Assembly (NCBI GenBank): GCA_910587345.1
Contig: CAJUKH010000066.1
Coordinates: 27,070-91,069 of the forward strand
Source: an uncultured Oscillospiraceae bacterium
Lineage (GTDB): Bacteria; Bacillota; Clostridia; Oscillospirales; Oscillospiraceae
Reading direction: 5' to 3'
Length of the DNA stretch: 64,000 nt
Position 1 is the stretch's first letter; every line of letters starts with the position of its first letter. The notes below the pieces were generated by a model. The model had not been told where the DNA came from and ran no database searches. It saw only the letters and a list, made by a program, of their open reading frames with translations. Made by a program: the position numbers and the translations under genes. Of this stretch, positions 16,954 through 25,883 are shown one piece after another.

Positions 16954-17775
16954 TTATTGTCCCGAAGCGGATACCGGCCGGATGGGCAGCCAATCCAGCA
17001 CATCCCGAATGTGGGCATCCCAGAACTCCCAGTCATGGATGCCGGGATGCTCGGCATAGGTCAGCTCCAGCCCCAGCTCCTCCAGCTTCTTTTTGGCGGA
17101 GAGGTTGGCGGGATAGATAAGATCCTCGGTGCCCACGGTCTGATAGATGGGGGGCAGTTTTCTCCCCTCCGCCAGCCGTTTTTGGGCCAGGGCAAAGAGG
17201 TCGGCGTCACTCCCCTCCACCTTGCCGGGGTCGGCAAAAATGGCGTCCCAGTAGAAGGGCGGCCGGTGGGGTTCCTTCTCCGCATCCTCCAGCGCCGCCA
17301 GCAGGTCGATGGCCCCCGACAGGCTGGCCGCCGCCCCGAAGCGTTCGGGCATCTCAAAGGCCACCCGCACTGCGCCGTAGCCGCCCATGGAAAGCCCCGC
17401 CACAAAGGTATCCTCCCGCTTGGTGCTGACGGGGAAAAGCCGGGCGATGTAGTCGGGCAGTTCCCGGGTGAAATAGGTCAGATACTTGCCGCCCCGGTAC
17501 ATATCCTGATAGAAGCTGTTGTCCGCCGAGGGCATCACCACCGCGATCTTACGCTCCTGGGCATACCTCTCGATGTTGGTCAGCCGGCCCCAGTCGCTGT
17601 AATCGCCGTAGGCCCCGTGGAGAAGATACAGGACAGGATACTTTACCCCATCGTGGAAATAACCGATATCCTGCCCTGTGGACAGCTCTCCGGAATCGGG
17701 GGTGGGGATGAACACATTCACATCGGTGCCCACCAGCAGTGTGGGAGAGAAGAAGTTCATGTGGAAAAACGCCAT
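16954..17775 (-). CDS. esterase family protein (EstA/Fgh-like alpha/beta hydrolase)
   Basis: I start at the ATG at 17775 (MAFFHMNFFSPTLLVGTDVNVFIP), well spaced from GGAAAGG, giving 273 aa. The family pattern is clear: YPVLYLLHGAYGDYSDW (oxyanion region), the nucleophile elbow GLSMGGYGAVR near 118-125, and GIHDWEFWDAHI carrying the catalytic His near the C-terminus. Relatives are tributyrin esterases, feruloyl esterases or S-formylglutathione hydrolase-like enzymes. There is no signal peptide, so it should act in the cytoplasm. It is divergent from the BlaI-type gene. Confidence 0.92.
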   Translation of the reverse strand: MAFFHMNFFSPTLLVGTDVNVFIPTPDSGELSTGQDIGYFHDGVKYPVLYLLHGAYGDYSDWGRLTNIERYAQERKIAVVMPSADNSFYQDMYRGGKYLTYFTRELPDYIARLFPVSTKREDTFVAGLSMGGYGAVRVAFEMPERFGAAASLSGAIDLLAALEDAEKEPHRPPFYWDAIFADPGKVEGSDADLFALAQKRLAEGRKLPPIYQTVGTEDLIYPANLSAKKKLEELGLELTYAEHPGIHDWEFWDAHIRDVLDWLPIRPVSASGQ

Positions 17776-17926
17776 ACCGACCATCCTTTCCCTGCTCTGT
17801 TTTACGGCCGGCCTGATCTGCCGGCCCGTATGGTTTCATTATAAAGGAAAACCTGTCCCGCCACAAGCCATTTCTGGGTAAAATCCATCCTTTTTGCTTC
17901 CCGCGCCGGGAATAACCGCCTTTTTC

Positions 17927-17955
17927 TTGACATTTTAGGGAAAATCGTTTATTCT
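17927..17955 (+). promoter_or_regulatory. promoter of the BlaI-type gene
   Basis: A perfect TTGACA is followed after 17 bp by TATTCT, with the start codon about 40 bp downstream. A TATAAT lies 10 bp further on but at unsuitable spacing. Confidence 0.55.
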
Positions 17956-17997
17956 TAAATATAATCGATCCATAAACCAGAGAAGCGAGGGGTTCAT

Positions 17998-18354
17998 ATG
18001 TCTGATTACGCCAGCCGCCGTATTTCCGAAGCCGAGCTTTCGGTGATGGAGACCCTTTGGGATAATGGCTCCCCCATGACCGCAAAGGATCTTCAGGTGC
18101 TGTTGAAAGAACGCCGTGGCTGGGAGCGCACCACCGTCCGCTCCCTGCTGACCCGTCTGCAGGAGAAGGGTTCTGTTCAGGTGGACAAGGATGCCGACGT
18201 GGCTACCTACGCCCCCAACTTCACCCGGGAGGAGTACGGCTGGGATCTGGCCGAGGTGCTGGTGGACCGGCTTTACGACAAAGACGCCCGGACCCTGGTC
18301 ACCACTTTGATAGCGCATGGGATGCTGAAAAAGGAAGATTTGGCCGGACTGTGA
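17998..18354 (+). CDS. BlaI/MecI/CopY family transcriptional regulator
   Basis: This 118-aa protein has a winged-helix domain typical of the family: ISEAELSVMETLWDNGSPMTAKDLQVLL, the recognition helix WERTTVRSLLTRLQEKGSVQ, a wing (VATYAPNFTREEY) and a C-terminal dimerisation helix. Family members repress beta-lactamase or copper genes and are usually cut by a linked BlaR/MecR membrane peptidase. No such partner gene follows here; a terminator comes directly after. Its targets are unknown. Confidence 0.9.
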   Translation: MSDYASRRISEAELSVMETLWDNGSPMTAKDLQVLLKERRGWERTTVRSLLTRLQEKGSVQVDKDADVATYAPNFTREEYGWDLAEVLVDRLYDKDARTLVTTLIAHGMLKKEDLAGL

Positions 18355-18362
18355 TAAAATGA

Positions 18363-18402
18363 TGAAAAAGGGCGGACTGCACTCTGCGGTTCGTCCTTTT
18401 TT
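18363..18402 (+). terminator. terminator after the BlaI-type gene
   Basis: An AAAAAGGGCGGAC stem pairs with the GTTCGTCCTTTTTTT side, 10 bp after the stop codon. Confidence 0.65.
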
Positions 18403-18477
18403 TGCGGAAAAGGGATTGATTTTCCATCCTTTGTAGACTATAATTATTTTTTGTGTGTGAAAAACTCAGCGTTTGAC

Positions 18478-18600
18478 TTGATTTTAATAAGCGGCAGGCC
18501 CCCGTGGTCTTGCCGTGAAGGAGATTTGAATTTTATGCAGAATGATAAACTTCGTAACGTTGCCATCATTGCCCACGTCGTCGGGGCAAAGTCCGTTTAG
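18478..18600 (+). pseudogene. duplicated leader and first 15 codons of typA
   Basis: Bases 18497-18578 repeat 18736-18817 without a visible difference, including the ribosome site AAGGAG and the first codons MQNDKLRNVAIIAHV. The copy then departs into VGAKSV and a TAG stop at 18598, giving a 21-codon stub (18535-18600). A shorter match TTGATTTTAATAA precedes both copies. The 135 bp between the copies hold no gene. The stub would be made from any transcript that reads into typA. Confidence 0.8.
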
Positions 18601-18773
18601 TTCCGCTTCCGCCTGCGGCGAAAGCTTCACACACTTTCTTGCCCCTCCTCCCCCCACAAAAGCTGAGGACCGCTTTTGCGGGGACCCCTTTTTGATTTTA
18701 ATAAACGGCGCTGCGCGCCGCCCCATCACAGATGGGGCCCCCGTGGTCTTGCCGTGAAGGAGATTTGAATTTT

Positions 18774-20603
18774 ATGCAGAATGATAAACTTCGTAACGTT
18801 GCCATCATTGCCCACGTGGACCATGGCAAGACCACGCTGGTGGATGAGATGCTCAAGCAGGGCGGCATCTACCGGGAGAACCAGGCCACCGTGGACCGGG
18901 TCATGGACTCTGGCGATCTGGAGCGGGAGCGGGGCATCACCATCCTGGCCAAGAACACCGCCGTCCACTACAAGGACGCCAAGATCAACGTGGTGGACAC
19001 CCCGGGCCACGCCGACTTCGGCGGCGAGGTGGAGCGTATTTTGAAGATGGTCAACGGCGTTATCCTGCTGGTGGACGCCGCCGAGGGTCCCATGCCCCAG
19101 ACCCGCTTCGTGCTGAGCCGCGCCCTGGAGCTGGGCCACCGGGTCATCGTGGTGGTCAACAAAATCGACCGCCCCGACCAGCGCATCCACGAGGTGGTGG
19201 ACGAGGTACTGGAGCTGCTGCTGGATCTGGACGCCACCGACGAGCAGTTGGACTCCCCCATGCTCTTCTGCTCCGGCCGGCAGGGCACTGCCTCCTTCTC
19301 TCCCGATGTGCCCGGCACCGACCTGACCCCCCTCTTCGACACCATCATGGACTACATCCCCGCTCCCGAGGCGGATACCGAGGCCCCCTTCCAGATGCTG
19401 GTCAGCTCCATCGACTACAACGAGTTTGTGGGCCGCATCGCCGTGGGCCGCATTGAGCGGGGCACCATCAAGCAAAACGACGAGATCGTGGTCTGCAACT
19501 ACCACACCCCCGACGCCGCCCCCAAGAAGGCCAAGGCCACCGCCATCTATGAGTTTGACGGTCTGGCCAAGGTCCCGACCACCGAGGCCACCGCCGGCAA
19601 CATCATTGCCATGAGCGGCATCGGCGACATCACCATCGGCGACACCATCTGTGTTCCCTCCGCCGTGGAACCCATCGAGTTTGTAAAGATCTCCGCCCCC
19701 ACCATGGAGATGACCTTCTCGGTGAACGACTCCCCCTTCGCCGGCCGGGAGGGCAAGTTCGTCACCTCCCGCCAGATCCGGGAGCGGCTGCAGCGGGAGA
19801 CCATGAAGGATGTGTCCCTCCGGGTCACCGAGGTGGAGAACTCCACCGACTCCTTCAATGTGGCCGGCCGGGGCGAGATGAGCCTCTCCATCCTGATGGA
19901 GACCATGCGCCGGGAGGGCTATGAGTTTCAGGTCTCTCCCCCCCGGGTCCTTTTCCGGGAGATCGACGGGGTGAAGTGCGAGCCTATCGAGCGGCTGGTG
20001 GTGGATGTGCCCGCCGACTGTGTGGGCAGCGTTATCGAGGCCATCGGCCGCCGGAAGGGGGATATGCTGGACATGACCCCCGTGGGCGACCGGATGAAGG
20101 TCCAGTTCCTGGTGCCCTCCCGGGGCCTGTTCGGCTACCGTAACGAGTTTTTGACCGCCACTAAGGGGGAGGGCATCATGGCCTCCGTCTTTGAGGAGTA
20201 CGCCCCCATGAAGGGGGATATCGCCCGGCGGTCCACCGGCAGCTTGGTGGCCTTTGAGACCGGCGAGGCGGTGACCTACGGCCTTTACAACGCCCAGGAG
20301 CGAGGCGCCCTCTTCATCGGCGCCGGCACCCCGGTCTACGCCGGCATGATCGTGGGCGAGTGCCCCAAGCAGGAGGATATCTCGGTCAATGTCTGCAAGA
20401 AGAAGCAGCTGACCAATATGCGGGCCTCCGGCTCCGACGAGGCCCTGCGGCTGGTGCCCCCCCGTCAGATGTCTTTGGAGCAGGATCTGGAGTTCCTGGC
20501 TGACGACGAGCTGTTGGAGGTCACCCCGGAGAACCTGCGGCTTCGCAAGCGCATCCTAGACCATGGTTTGCGGATGCGGGAGGCCAGCAAGAAAAAGGGT
20601 TAA
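18774..20603 (+). CDS. typA: translational GTPase TypA/BipA
   Basis: This 609-aa protein is the usual length. Starting at MQNDKLRNVAIIAHVDHGKTT with AAGGAG upstream, it has G1 AHVDHGKT (13-20), G2 RGITI, G3 DTPGHADFGGEVER, G4 NKIDR, then beta-barrel, EF-G III and V-like domains and the BipA-specific C-terminal domain (RLVPPRQMSLEQDLEFLADDELLEVTPENLRLRK). It binds the 70S ribosome and helps assembly and stress adaptation. The 5' region is duplicated just upstream. A strong terminator follows. Confidence 0.97.
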   Translation: MQNDKLRNVAIIAHVDHGKTTLVDEMLKQGGIYRENQATVDRVMDSGDLERERGITILAKNTAVHYKDAKINVVDTPGHADFGGEVERILKMVNGVILLVDAAEGPMPQTRFVLSRALELGHRVIVVVNKIDRPDQRIHEVVDEVLELLLDLDATDEQLDSPMLFCSGRQGTASFSPDVPGTDLTPLFDTIMDYIPAPEADTEAPFQMLVSSIDYNEFVGRIAVGRIERGTIKQNDEIVVCNYHTPDAAPKKAKATAIYEFDGLAKVPTTEATAGNIIAMSGIGDITIGDTICVPSAVEPIEFVKISAPTMEMTFSVNDSPFAGREGKFVTSRQIRERLQRETMKDVSLRVTEVENSTDSFNVAGRGEMSLSILMETMRREGYEFQVSPPRVLFREIDGVKCEPIERLVVDVPADCVGSVIEAIGRRKGDMLDMTPVGDRMKVQFLVPSRGLFGYRNEFLTATKGEGIMASVFEEYAPMKGDIARRSTGSLVAFETGEAVTYGLYNAQERGALFIGAGTPVYAGMIVGECPKQEDISVNVCKKKQLTNMRASGSDEALRLVPPRQMSLEQDLEFLADDELLEVTPENLRLRKRILDHGLRMREASKKKG

Positions 20604-20612
20604 GTCATTTGG

Positions 20613-20648
20613 AGAGGACACGGCACAATGTGCCGTGTCCTCTTTTTT
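20613..20648 (+). terminator. typA terminator
   Basis: AGAGGACACGGCAC and GTGCCGTGTCCTCT form a perfect stem followed by TTTTT. Confidence 0.9.
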
Positions 20649-20669
20649 CATTCAGTTGGCGGGAAAGTC

Positions 20670-20698
20670 TTGCGGAAAATCGGGATTTTTGCTATGAT
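20670..20698 (+). promoter_or_regulatory. promoter of the secreted stalk-domain gene
   Basis: TTGCGG and TATGAT are 17 bp apart with an extended TG-C before the -10, 36 bp before the ATG. Confidence 0.7.
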
Positions 20699-20734
20699 TT
20701 GAGAGAAACCAGCTTTTACGAAGGAGAAATTACC

Positions 20735-21676
20735 ATGAAAAAACGATTGCTGTCCTTTTCCATGGCTTTGACTCTGGGAGCGGGGTTGACCCTCCCCTCC
20801 CTGGCGGCGGAGCCTGCCCAGTTGGCCTATGCCTCCACCCAGATGGTTCTGGTGGACGGGGAGGCAGTGGAATTTCAGGCCTATGCGCTGCGGGATGAAA
20901 ACGGATTTAACACCAACTATGTGAAGCTACGGGACGTGGCCCATGTTCTGAACGGCACCCCTGCCCAGTTTGCGGTGGGCTGGAAGAGTGAGACTGGATG
21001 GGTGAGCGTCACCACCGGCACGGCCTATACCCCCGACGGCAGCGAACTGTCCACCCCGTTTGAGGGGGACAGGCCATATACCCCCGTCGCCGGCACCACA
21101 CTGGTCGACCAGCAGGCCGCCCACTTAGACGCCTTTTTCCTGTTTGACGATCAGGGGGGCGGGTACACCTACTATAAACTCCGGGATCTGGGAACGGCTC
21201 TGGGCTTCCGGGTGGACTGGACAGAGGAGACCGGCGTCACCATCCAGACCGGGAAGGAGGCCGCCGGCCCCGATGAGGAAACCGCCCCTCTCACCGAAGA
21301 GACCGTCCTGGCCGCCATCAACGCCCTGCGGGAGAGCTACCCCGAGGGGATGAGCTGGACCAATGACAACTCCCACCACTCCCCCGCCCTCCACCTCACC
21401 GGCTACGGCTGCGAGGGGTTCGCCCTGATTTGCAGCGATGCCGCCTTCGGGGATCTGCCTGTAGCGGCCACCCATTCCGATTTTGACGCCATTCGGGTGG
21501 GGGATCTGCTGCGCATCAACCACGACACCCACACCGTCATCGTTCTGGAAAAGCGGGCCGACAGCGTTATAGTGGCCGAGGGGAACTACAACCGTTCCAT
21601 CCACTGGGACCGGGAGCTGAGCCGGAAGAATCTGGAGGACGGAGATTTCACCGTCCGCAGCCGCTGGGAGCAGTGA
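20735..21676 (+). CDS. secreted protein with stalk domain and Cys/His C-terminal domain
   Basis: The ATG (MKKRLLSFSMALTLGAGLTLPSLAAE) has AAGGAGAAA upstream and encodes a clear signal peptide cut near 26. Two repeats with the copper-amine-oxidase-N/stalk pattern follow (VEFQAYALRDENGFNTNYVKL and FFLFDDQGGGYTYYKLRDLGTALGF). The last 120 residues contain GYGCEGFALICSDAAFG, NHDTHTVIVL and VIVAEGNYN, with a Cys and a His placed as in papain-like (CHAP/NlpC) amidases. It may bind or cleave wall material, but its activity is inferred only. Confidence 0.75.
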   Translation: MKKRLLSFSMALTLGAGLTLPSLAAEPAQLAYASTQMVLVDGEAVEFQAYALRDENGFNTNYVKLRDVAHVLNGTPAQFAVGWKSETGWVSVTTGTAYTPDGSELSTPFEGDRPYTPVAGTTLVDQQAAHLDAFFLFDDQGGGYTYYKLRDLGTALGFRVDWTEETGVTIQTGKEAAGPDEETAPLTEETVLAAINALRESYPEGMSWTNDNSHHSPALHLTGYGCEGFALICSDAAFGDLPVAATHSDFDAIRVGDLLRINHDTHTVIVLEKRADSVIVAEGNYNRSIHWDRELSRKNLEDGDFTVRSRWEQ

Positions 21677-21713
21677 TGGGGTCATAAAATCCCCCCTTTG
21701 GGGCAAATGCACC

Positions 21714-21741
21714 TTGCATTTTTGGAAATTTACGGTATAAT
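21714..21741 (+). promoter_or_regulatory. promoter of the second RidA gene
   Basis: TTGCAT and a perfect TATAAT are 16 bp apart, 54 bp before the ATG. Confidence 0.7.
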
Positions 21742-21795
21742 AAGAAAGAACAGGCCTTCGGGCCTCGCTTACACATTCAAAGGAGGAATCTTCCC

Positions 21796-22170
21796 ATGAA
21801 CAAGACCATCGCTTCTCCCGCCGCTCCCGCCGCTGTCGGTCCCTACTGCCAGGCCAAGCTGTGCGGCAACACCCTGTACACCTCCGGCCAGCTGGGCCTG
21901 GTGCCCGAGACCGGCAAGCTGGCTGAGGGCATTGAGGGTCAGGCTCACCAGTCCCTGAAGAACCTTGGCTCCATTCTGAAGGAGGCCGGCATGGATTACG
22001 CCGATGTGGTCAAGACCACCTGCTTCCTGGCCAACATCTCCGACTTCGCCGCCTTCAACGCCATCTACGCCGAGTACTTCCAGGGCGAGGTGCCCGCCCG
22101 CTCCTGCTTCGCCGTGAAGGACCTGCCCATGGGCGGTCTGGTGGAGATTGAGTGCATCGCTGTGAAGTAA
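21796..22170 (+). CDS. ridA: RidA family 2-iminobutanoate/2-iminopropanoate deaminase
   Basis: This 124-aa protein is a canonical RidA: AAVGPYCQAKLCGNTLYTSGQLGL, VVKTTCFLANISDFAAFNAIYAEYF, and PARSCFAVKDLPMGGLVEIECIA with the active-site Arg. It hydrolyses reactive enamines/imines made by PLP enzymes, protecting other PLP enzymes. AGGAGGAA precedes the ATG. Its codon use is highly biased (CTG, GGC, AAG), which suggests strong expression. It stands alone between a good promoter and a terminator. Confidence 0.93.
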   Translation: MNKTIASPAAPAAVGPYCQAKLCGNTLYTSGQLGLVPETGKLAEGIEGQAHQSLKNLGSILKEAGMDYADVVKTTCFLANISDFAAFNAIYAEYFQGEVPARSCFAVKDLPMGGLVEIECIAVK

Positions 22171-22188
22171 TTTCACCCCAACGCAAAT

Positions 22189-22226
22189 AAAAAAATCCCG
22201 TCCGGGTTTCGGACGGGATTTTTTTA
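22189..22226. terminator. bidirectional terminator
   Basis: AAAAATCCCGTCCG and CGGACGGGATTTTT form a perfect stem with flanking A and T runs, between convergent genes. Confidence 0.9.
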
Positions 22227-22262
22227 TTTCTTCATGTACCGGCTCTGCACAGGCCACAGTTC

Positions 22263-23273
22263 CTACACAGGGGAAAAGGCAATGCGGCAGACGACGCCAT
22301 TGTGCTGCACAAAGCCCTCCAACGCTTCATTCAGTGGCCCCACCCAATCAAACGCCTCGGAGACAGGAGCCATCCGGTAATCGTAATATCGGCCTCCCTC
22401 ATACTGCCCGGCATAGAATGGCAAAATCCCGCCTTGGGCACAAAAGGTTCGGTCCCCCATGACCCAAAGGTCCTCCCGCTCCACCAGAGTTTCCGCTCCG
22501 TCCAGTGTTACAAGCCCTTTCCTGCCGTCATTTTGTTCAAAGTAGTAAAGCCCGCCACCCTGATAACGCAGATAGCCACCCAGCAGACAAGGCTCCCCCG
22601 CAGAATCAATAACGGCGTATTTTGTATCAGGGTATTCCGGACTCAGGCAAACCTTCGCATGACCATCCTCAAACCGCCCCGCCTCCTCATATGCAGGCGC
22701 AATGACCCACCGGCCAGCCTTATCCGTATAGCCCCAGAGGGCGGTCGCTTCATCCTGTCTGGGGATTGGCCCGCCCTCGTCCTCCAGCTCCGTCCATGCC
22801 CTTTCACAGCTCTCCCAATCACCGTATGGGCTCACCAGCTTCCCTTCCCACACATCAAAAATACCCCACGATTCTCCCCGGTCTTTTGTTAAAACGGCAT
22901 ACCGGGTATCGTCCTGAGTACCGGGGTCATCGCTCATAAAAACCCGGCCGCCTTCCAGCTCTCCGGTAAGCAGGGTCCCATCCGCACGGTAGATGCCGTA
23001 CTCCCTGTCCCCTGCCGTCTCTTTCGCCACCGGCATCCAGTCAGCGGAAAGGCCGTTGTTTTGGTCCACAGGAGTCCATTCACCCAAGTCCAGAGACGTA
23101 AGGGTATAAGTCCATGCCGAAAGGGGAAAGGACGTTTCTATGGCCGGAATGGTCTCCTCCGCCGGGGGCATGGGGACTTCCGCTCCCTTTTTTTCGCAGC
23201 CGCTTAACAGAGGAATTGCGCAACAAACAGTAATTACAAATCGCAGTAATACGTCATGGAATAATTTTGCCAT
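22263..23273 (-). CDS. WG-repeat lipoprotein
   Basis: I start at the ATG at 23273 because AGAGGGG sits 6 nt upstream; an in-frame ATG two codons earlier overlaps that site. A signal sequence ends in the lipobox LLSGC, so the protein should be anchored on the outer face of the membrane. The body contains WG-type repeats (ESWGIFDVWEGKLVSPY, ATALWGYTDKAGRWVIAPAYEEAGRF, RKGLVTLDG). Such repeats form beta propeller-like surfaces; no enzymatic motif is seen. It is one gene between a bidirectional terminator and the ABC operon. Confidence 0.85.
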   Translation of the reverse strand: MAKLFHDVLLRFVITVCCAIPLLSGCEKKGAEVPMPPAEETIPAIETSFPLSAWTYTLTSLDLGEWTPVDQNNGLSADWMPVAKETAGDREYGIYRADGTLLTGELEGGRVFMSDDPGTQDDTRYAVLTKDRGESWGIFDVWEGKLVSPYGDWESCERAWTELEDEGGPIPRQDEATALWGYTDKAGRWVIAPAYEEAGRFEDGHAKVCLSPEYPDTKYAVIDSAGEPCLLGGYLRYQGGGLYYFEQNDGRKGLVTLDGAETLVEREDLWVMGDRTFCAQGGILPFYAGQYEGGRYYDYRMAPVSEAFDWVGPLNEALEGFVQHNGVVCRIAFSPV

Positions 23274-23366
23274 CTTCATCCCCCTCTTTCCGCTTCCATT
23301 CTACCACCTTTCCCCGGAAGATGGAAGGAACAAATAGTTACAGCGTGCCCGGACGGGATAAAACAA

Positions 23367-23424
23367 AACGGCTCTGTGAGGTCACGCCCCGCTTTCGCGG
23401 GGGCCTGACCTCACAGAGCCGTTG
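23367..23424 (-). terminator. terminator of the amino-acid ABC operon
   Basis: ACGGCTCTGTGAGGTCA and TGACCTCACAGAGCCGT form a long perfect outer stem with an inner GCCCCG/CGGGGGC stem. It lies just after the ATP-binding gene on the minus strand. Confidence 0.8.
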
Positions 23425-23439
23425 TTCCTGTCCCGCTGC

Positions 23440-24162
23440 TTACAGCACCTTGGACAAAAAGTCTATGGTCCTCTGCTCTTTGGGATTGGCGAAAAATTCC
23501 GCCGGGGTGTTCTCCTCCAGAATGTGGCCCCCGTCCATGAAGAGGACCCGGGTGCCCACCTCACGGGCAAAGCCCATCTCGTGGGTGACCACCACCATGG
23601 TCATGCCCTCCTGGGCCAGTTCCTTCATCACCTCCAGCACCTCCCCCACCATCTCGGGGTCCAAAGCGGAGGTAGGCTCGTCAAAAAGCATGACTTTGGG
23701 CCGCATGGCAAGGGCCCGGACGATGGCGATGCGCTGCTTCTGACCGCCGGAAAGCTGGGCAGGGTAGGCGTCGGCCTTATCCTCCAGCCCCACCCGGCGA
23801 AGGAGGGCGGTGGCGGCATCGTCGGCTTCGGCCTGCTTCATCAGCCCCGTACGCACCGGGGCCAGGGTGATGTTCTTTCGGATGGTCATATTGTTGAACA
23901 GGTTGAAATGTTGAAAGACCATCCCCATCTGCCGGCGGACCTGGTCGATGTTGGTCCTGGGGTCGGTAATAACGGTGCCGTCAAAGGTGATGGTACCCCC
24001 GGTAGGCTCCTCCAGCAGATTCAGACACCGCAGAAATGTGGACTTGCCCGAGCCGGAAGGCCCGATGACCACCACCTTCTCCCCGGGGTAAATATGCTGG
24101 TCGATGCCGTCCAGCACCAGATGGTCCCCAAAGGACTTGGAAAGGTTTTTAACGTCGATCAC
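23440..24162 (-). CDS. polar amino-acid ABC transporter, ATP-binding protein
   Basis: This 240-aa protein is GlnQ-like: Walker A GPSGSGKST (34-42), Q-loop VFQHFNLFNNMT, signature LSGGQKQR, Walker B VMLFDEPTSALDPE, and the switch His in VVTHEMGFAREV. It drives uptake through the partner permease at the membrane. The start is GTG at 24162, with AAAGGAGG upstream, and overlaps the permease end by 14 bp, so translation is probably coupled. It is the third gene of the binding-protein, permease, ATPase operon. Confidence 0.95.
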   Translation of the reverse strand: MIDVKNLSKSFGDHLVLDGIDQHIYPGEKVVVIGPSGSGKSTFLRCLNLLEEPTGGTITFDGTVITDPRTNIDQVRRQMGMVFQHFNLFNNMTIRKNITLAPVRTGLMKQAEADDAATALLRRVGLEDKADAYPAQLSGGQKQRIAIVRALAMRPKVMLFDEPTSALDPEMVGEVLEVMKELAQEGMTMVVVTHEMGFAREVGTRVLFMDGGHILEENTPAEFFANPKEQRTIDFLSKVL

Positions 24163-24922
24163 TTTGCCGCAGCCTCCTTTCCAGCTTGCCCTGAAGCCAG
24201 GTGAGCAGCGTCACATTTACAAGATAGATGCAAGCGGCGCCCAGCAGGGGGAACATAACACTGTATGTCTTGGTGCCGATGGCTTTGGCGTAGTAAAGCA
24301 TCTCCGAACCGCCGATGGCCGTCACCAGGGAGGTATCCTTAAATAATGTAATGAACTCGTTGGCCAGAGAGGGAACGATATTCTTAAAGGCCTGGGGAAT
24401 GACGACAAGGCGCATGGTGTCCAGATAATTGAGGCCCAATGACCGGCCGGCCTCGGTCTGGCCCATGTCCACACTCATCAGCCCGCCCCGGACGATCTCG
24501 GCCACATAGGCGCCCGAGTTGATGCCGATGCCAAAAGCCCCCACCATGGTGTGGTTTCGGCTGGAGGCAAAGACCACGCCGGACCAGATCAGAAGCTGGA
24601 CCATCATGGGGGTGCCCCGGATGATGGTGATATAGGCCCGGCAGAGCCGGTCCACAATGCCAAGAAGCAGGTTATGATGCCCCAGCCGCTGCTGGTCGTG
24701 GGCGGTGCGGATCACCGCCACCACCACGCCCAGCGCCACACCGATGAGCAGTGCGATCACCGTCAGCTGATAGGTGGACCCCAGTCCCTTCAAATAGAGC
24801 TTCCAGCGCTCCCCTTCGATAAAGGCCTGATAAAACTGGCGAAAAAGATCCGGAAGAAGGGCCAACCTCTCTCCCGCTCTGGCTGCTGCGGTCAGGTCCG
24901 CATAGTACTGCGCCCAGTCCAT
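24149..24922 (-). CDS. polar amino-acid ABC transporter, permease
   Basis: The ATG at 24922 is best spaced from GAGAGGGGG; an in-frame GTG two codons upstream is too close. The 257-aa protein begins with about 45 soluble residues and then has the HisM/GlnP fold with helices at about 50-75, 105-125 and 215-240. It keeps the EAA loop contacting the ATPase (GQTEAGRSLGLNYLDTMRLVVIPQAFKNIVPSL) and TIIRGTPMMVQL. One permease gene only, so it probably works as a homodimer. Confidence 0.93.
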   Translation of the reverse strand: MDWAQYYADLTAAARAGERLALLPDLFRQFYQAFIEGERWKLYLKGLGSTYQLTVIALLIGVALGVVVAVIRTAHDQQRLGHHNLLLGIVDRLCRAYITIIRGTPMMVQLLIWSGVVFASSRNHTMVGAFGIGINSGAYVAEIVRGGLMSVDMGQTEAGRSLGLNYLDTMRLVVIPQAFKNIVPSLANEFITLFKDTSLVTAIGGSEMLYYAKAIGTKTYSVMFPLLGAACIYLVNVTLLTWLQGKLERRLRQSDRR

Positions 24923-25015
24923 GGGCACGCCCCCTCTCTTTAATGATAAACGGCAACAATGGGAGGGCGGCCCCGGGGGCCGTCCTCCCTTGCCTTGCTA
25001 CAATGGTTTTGTGCC

Positions 25016-25846
25016 TTAATCGGCGGTAATGTACCTGTCCACAATTCCCTGGAAGGTCCCGTCGGCCTTCAGCTCGTTCAGTGCGCCGTTGACGGCATTC
25101 AACAGCTCGGTATTGCCCTTCTGCACGCCGATGGCATAATCCTCTTCCACCCAGGTGCCCTCCAGAGTGGTCAGGCCGGGGTTGGCCTTCACATACTCGG
25201 CGGCGGGCAGGTTGTCGATGATGACAGCATCCACCTGGCCGTTGACCAGAGCCTGGACCGCCACGGCACCGCTTTCATAACCAATGACGTGGTCCTCACC
25301 GTAACCGCCGTTTTCGGGGGTGTCGGAGGCGTAGATATAGCCGGTAGTGCCCAGCTGGGTACCGATCTGATAGTCGCCCAGATTGTCCATGTTGACCTCA
25401 GAGCCTTCCTTCACGATAACCACCTGCACGCCGGTGGCGTAGGAATCGGTGAAGTCCATAACGGCCAGCCGGTCCTCGTTGACCGTGATGCCGGCCATGG
25501 CGATGTCGCTCTGGCCGTTCTGGGCGGCCAGCAGGGCGACATCAAAGCCCATGTCGTTGATGACCAGCTCCAGCCCCAGCTTCTTGGCGATGGCCTCGGC
25601 CACCTCCATGTCAATGCCGATGGGCTTGCCGGAGTCGTCCAGCATCTCATAGGGCGGGAACTCGGCGTTGGTGGACAGGGTCAGCTTCCCCTCCTGTACG
25701 GTCTTCAGCGTGGTCTCCACGGGAGTGGTGTTCTCCACCTCGGGGGTGGGGGTGGGGTCGGCCTTCTTATCGCCGCAGGCGGTGAGCAGAGACAGGGACA
25801 AAACGCCGGTCAGGGCCAGGCCCATCATTTTCTTATAGTTTTTCAT
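25016..25846 (-). CDS. polar amino-acid ABC transporter, substrate-binding lipoprotein
   Basis: This 276-aa protein has a lipoprotein signal ending LLTACG and a Thr/Pro-rich linker. The periplasmic-binding-protein type II domain then begins at VQEGKLTLSTNAEFPPYEM. Family blocks include GIDMEVAEAIAKKLGLELVI, MAGITVNEDRLAVMDFTDSY (amino-acid-binding Arg) and VDAVIIDNLPAAEYV. It captures a polar amino acid outside the membrane for the downstream permease and ATPase. It is the first gene of the operon, with AAAGGAGAAAT upstream of the ATG; the 93-bp gap to the permease may hold a processing site. Confidence 0.94.
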   Translation of the reverse strand: MKNYKKMMGLALTGVLSLSLLTACGDKKADPTPTPEVENTTPVETTLKTVQEGKLTLSTNAEFPPYEMLDDSGKPIGIDMEVAEAIAKKLGLELVINDMGFDVALLAAQNGQSDIAMAGITVNEDRLAVMDFTDSYATGVQVVIVKEGSEVNMDNLGDYQIGTQLGTTGYIYASDTPENGGYGEDHVIGYESGAVAVQALVNGQVDAVIIDNLPAAEYVKANPGLTTLEGTWVEEDYAIGVQKGNTELLNAVNGALNELKADGTFQGIVDRYITAD

Positions 25847-25883
25847 ATTCGATTTCTCCTTTCAATGCTCCCTTGGAGCGTGT

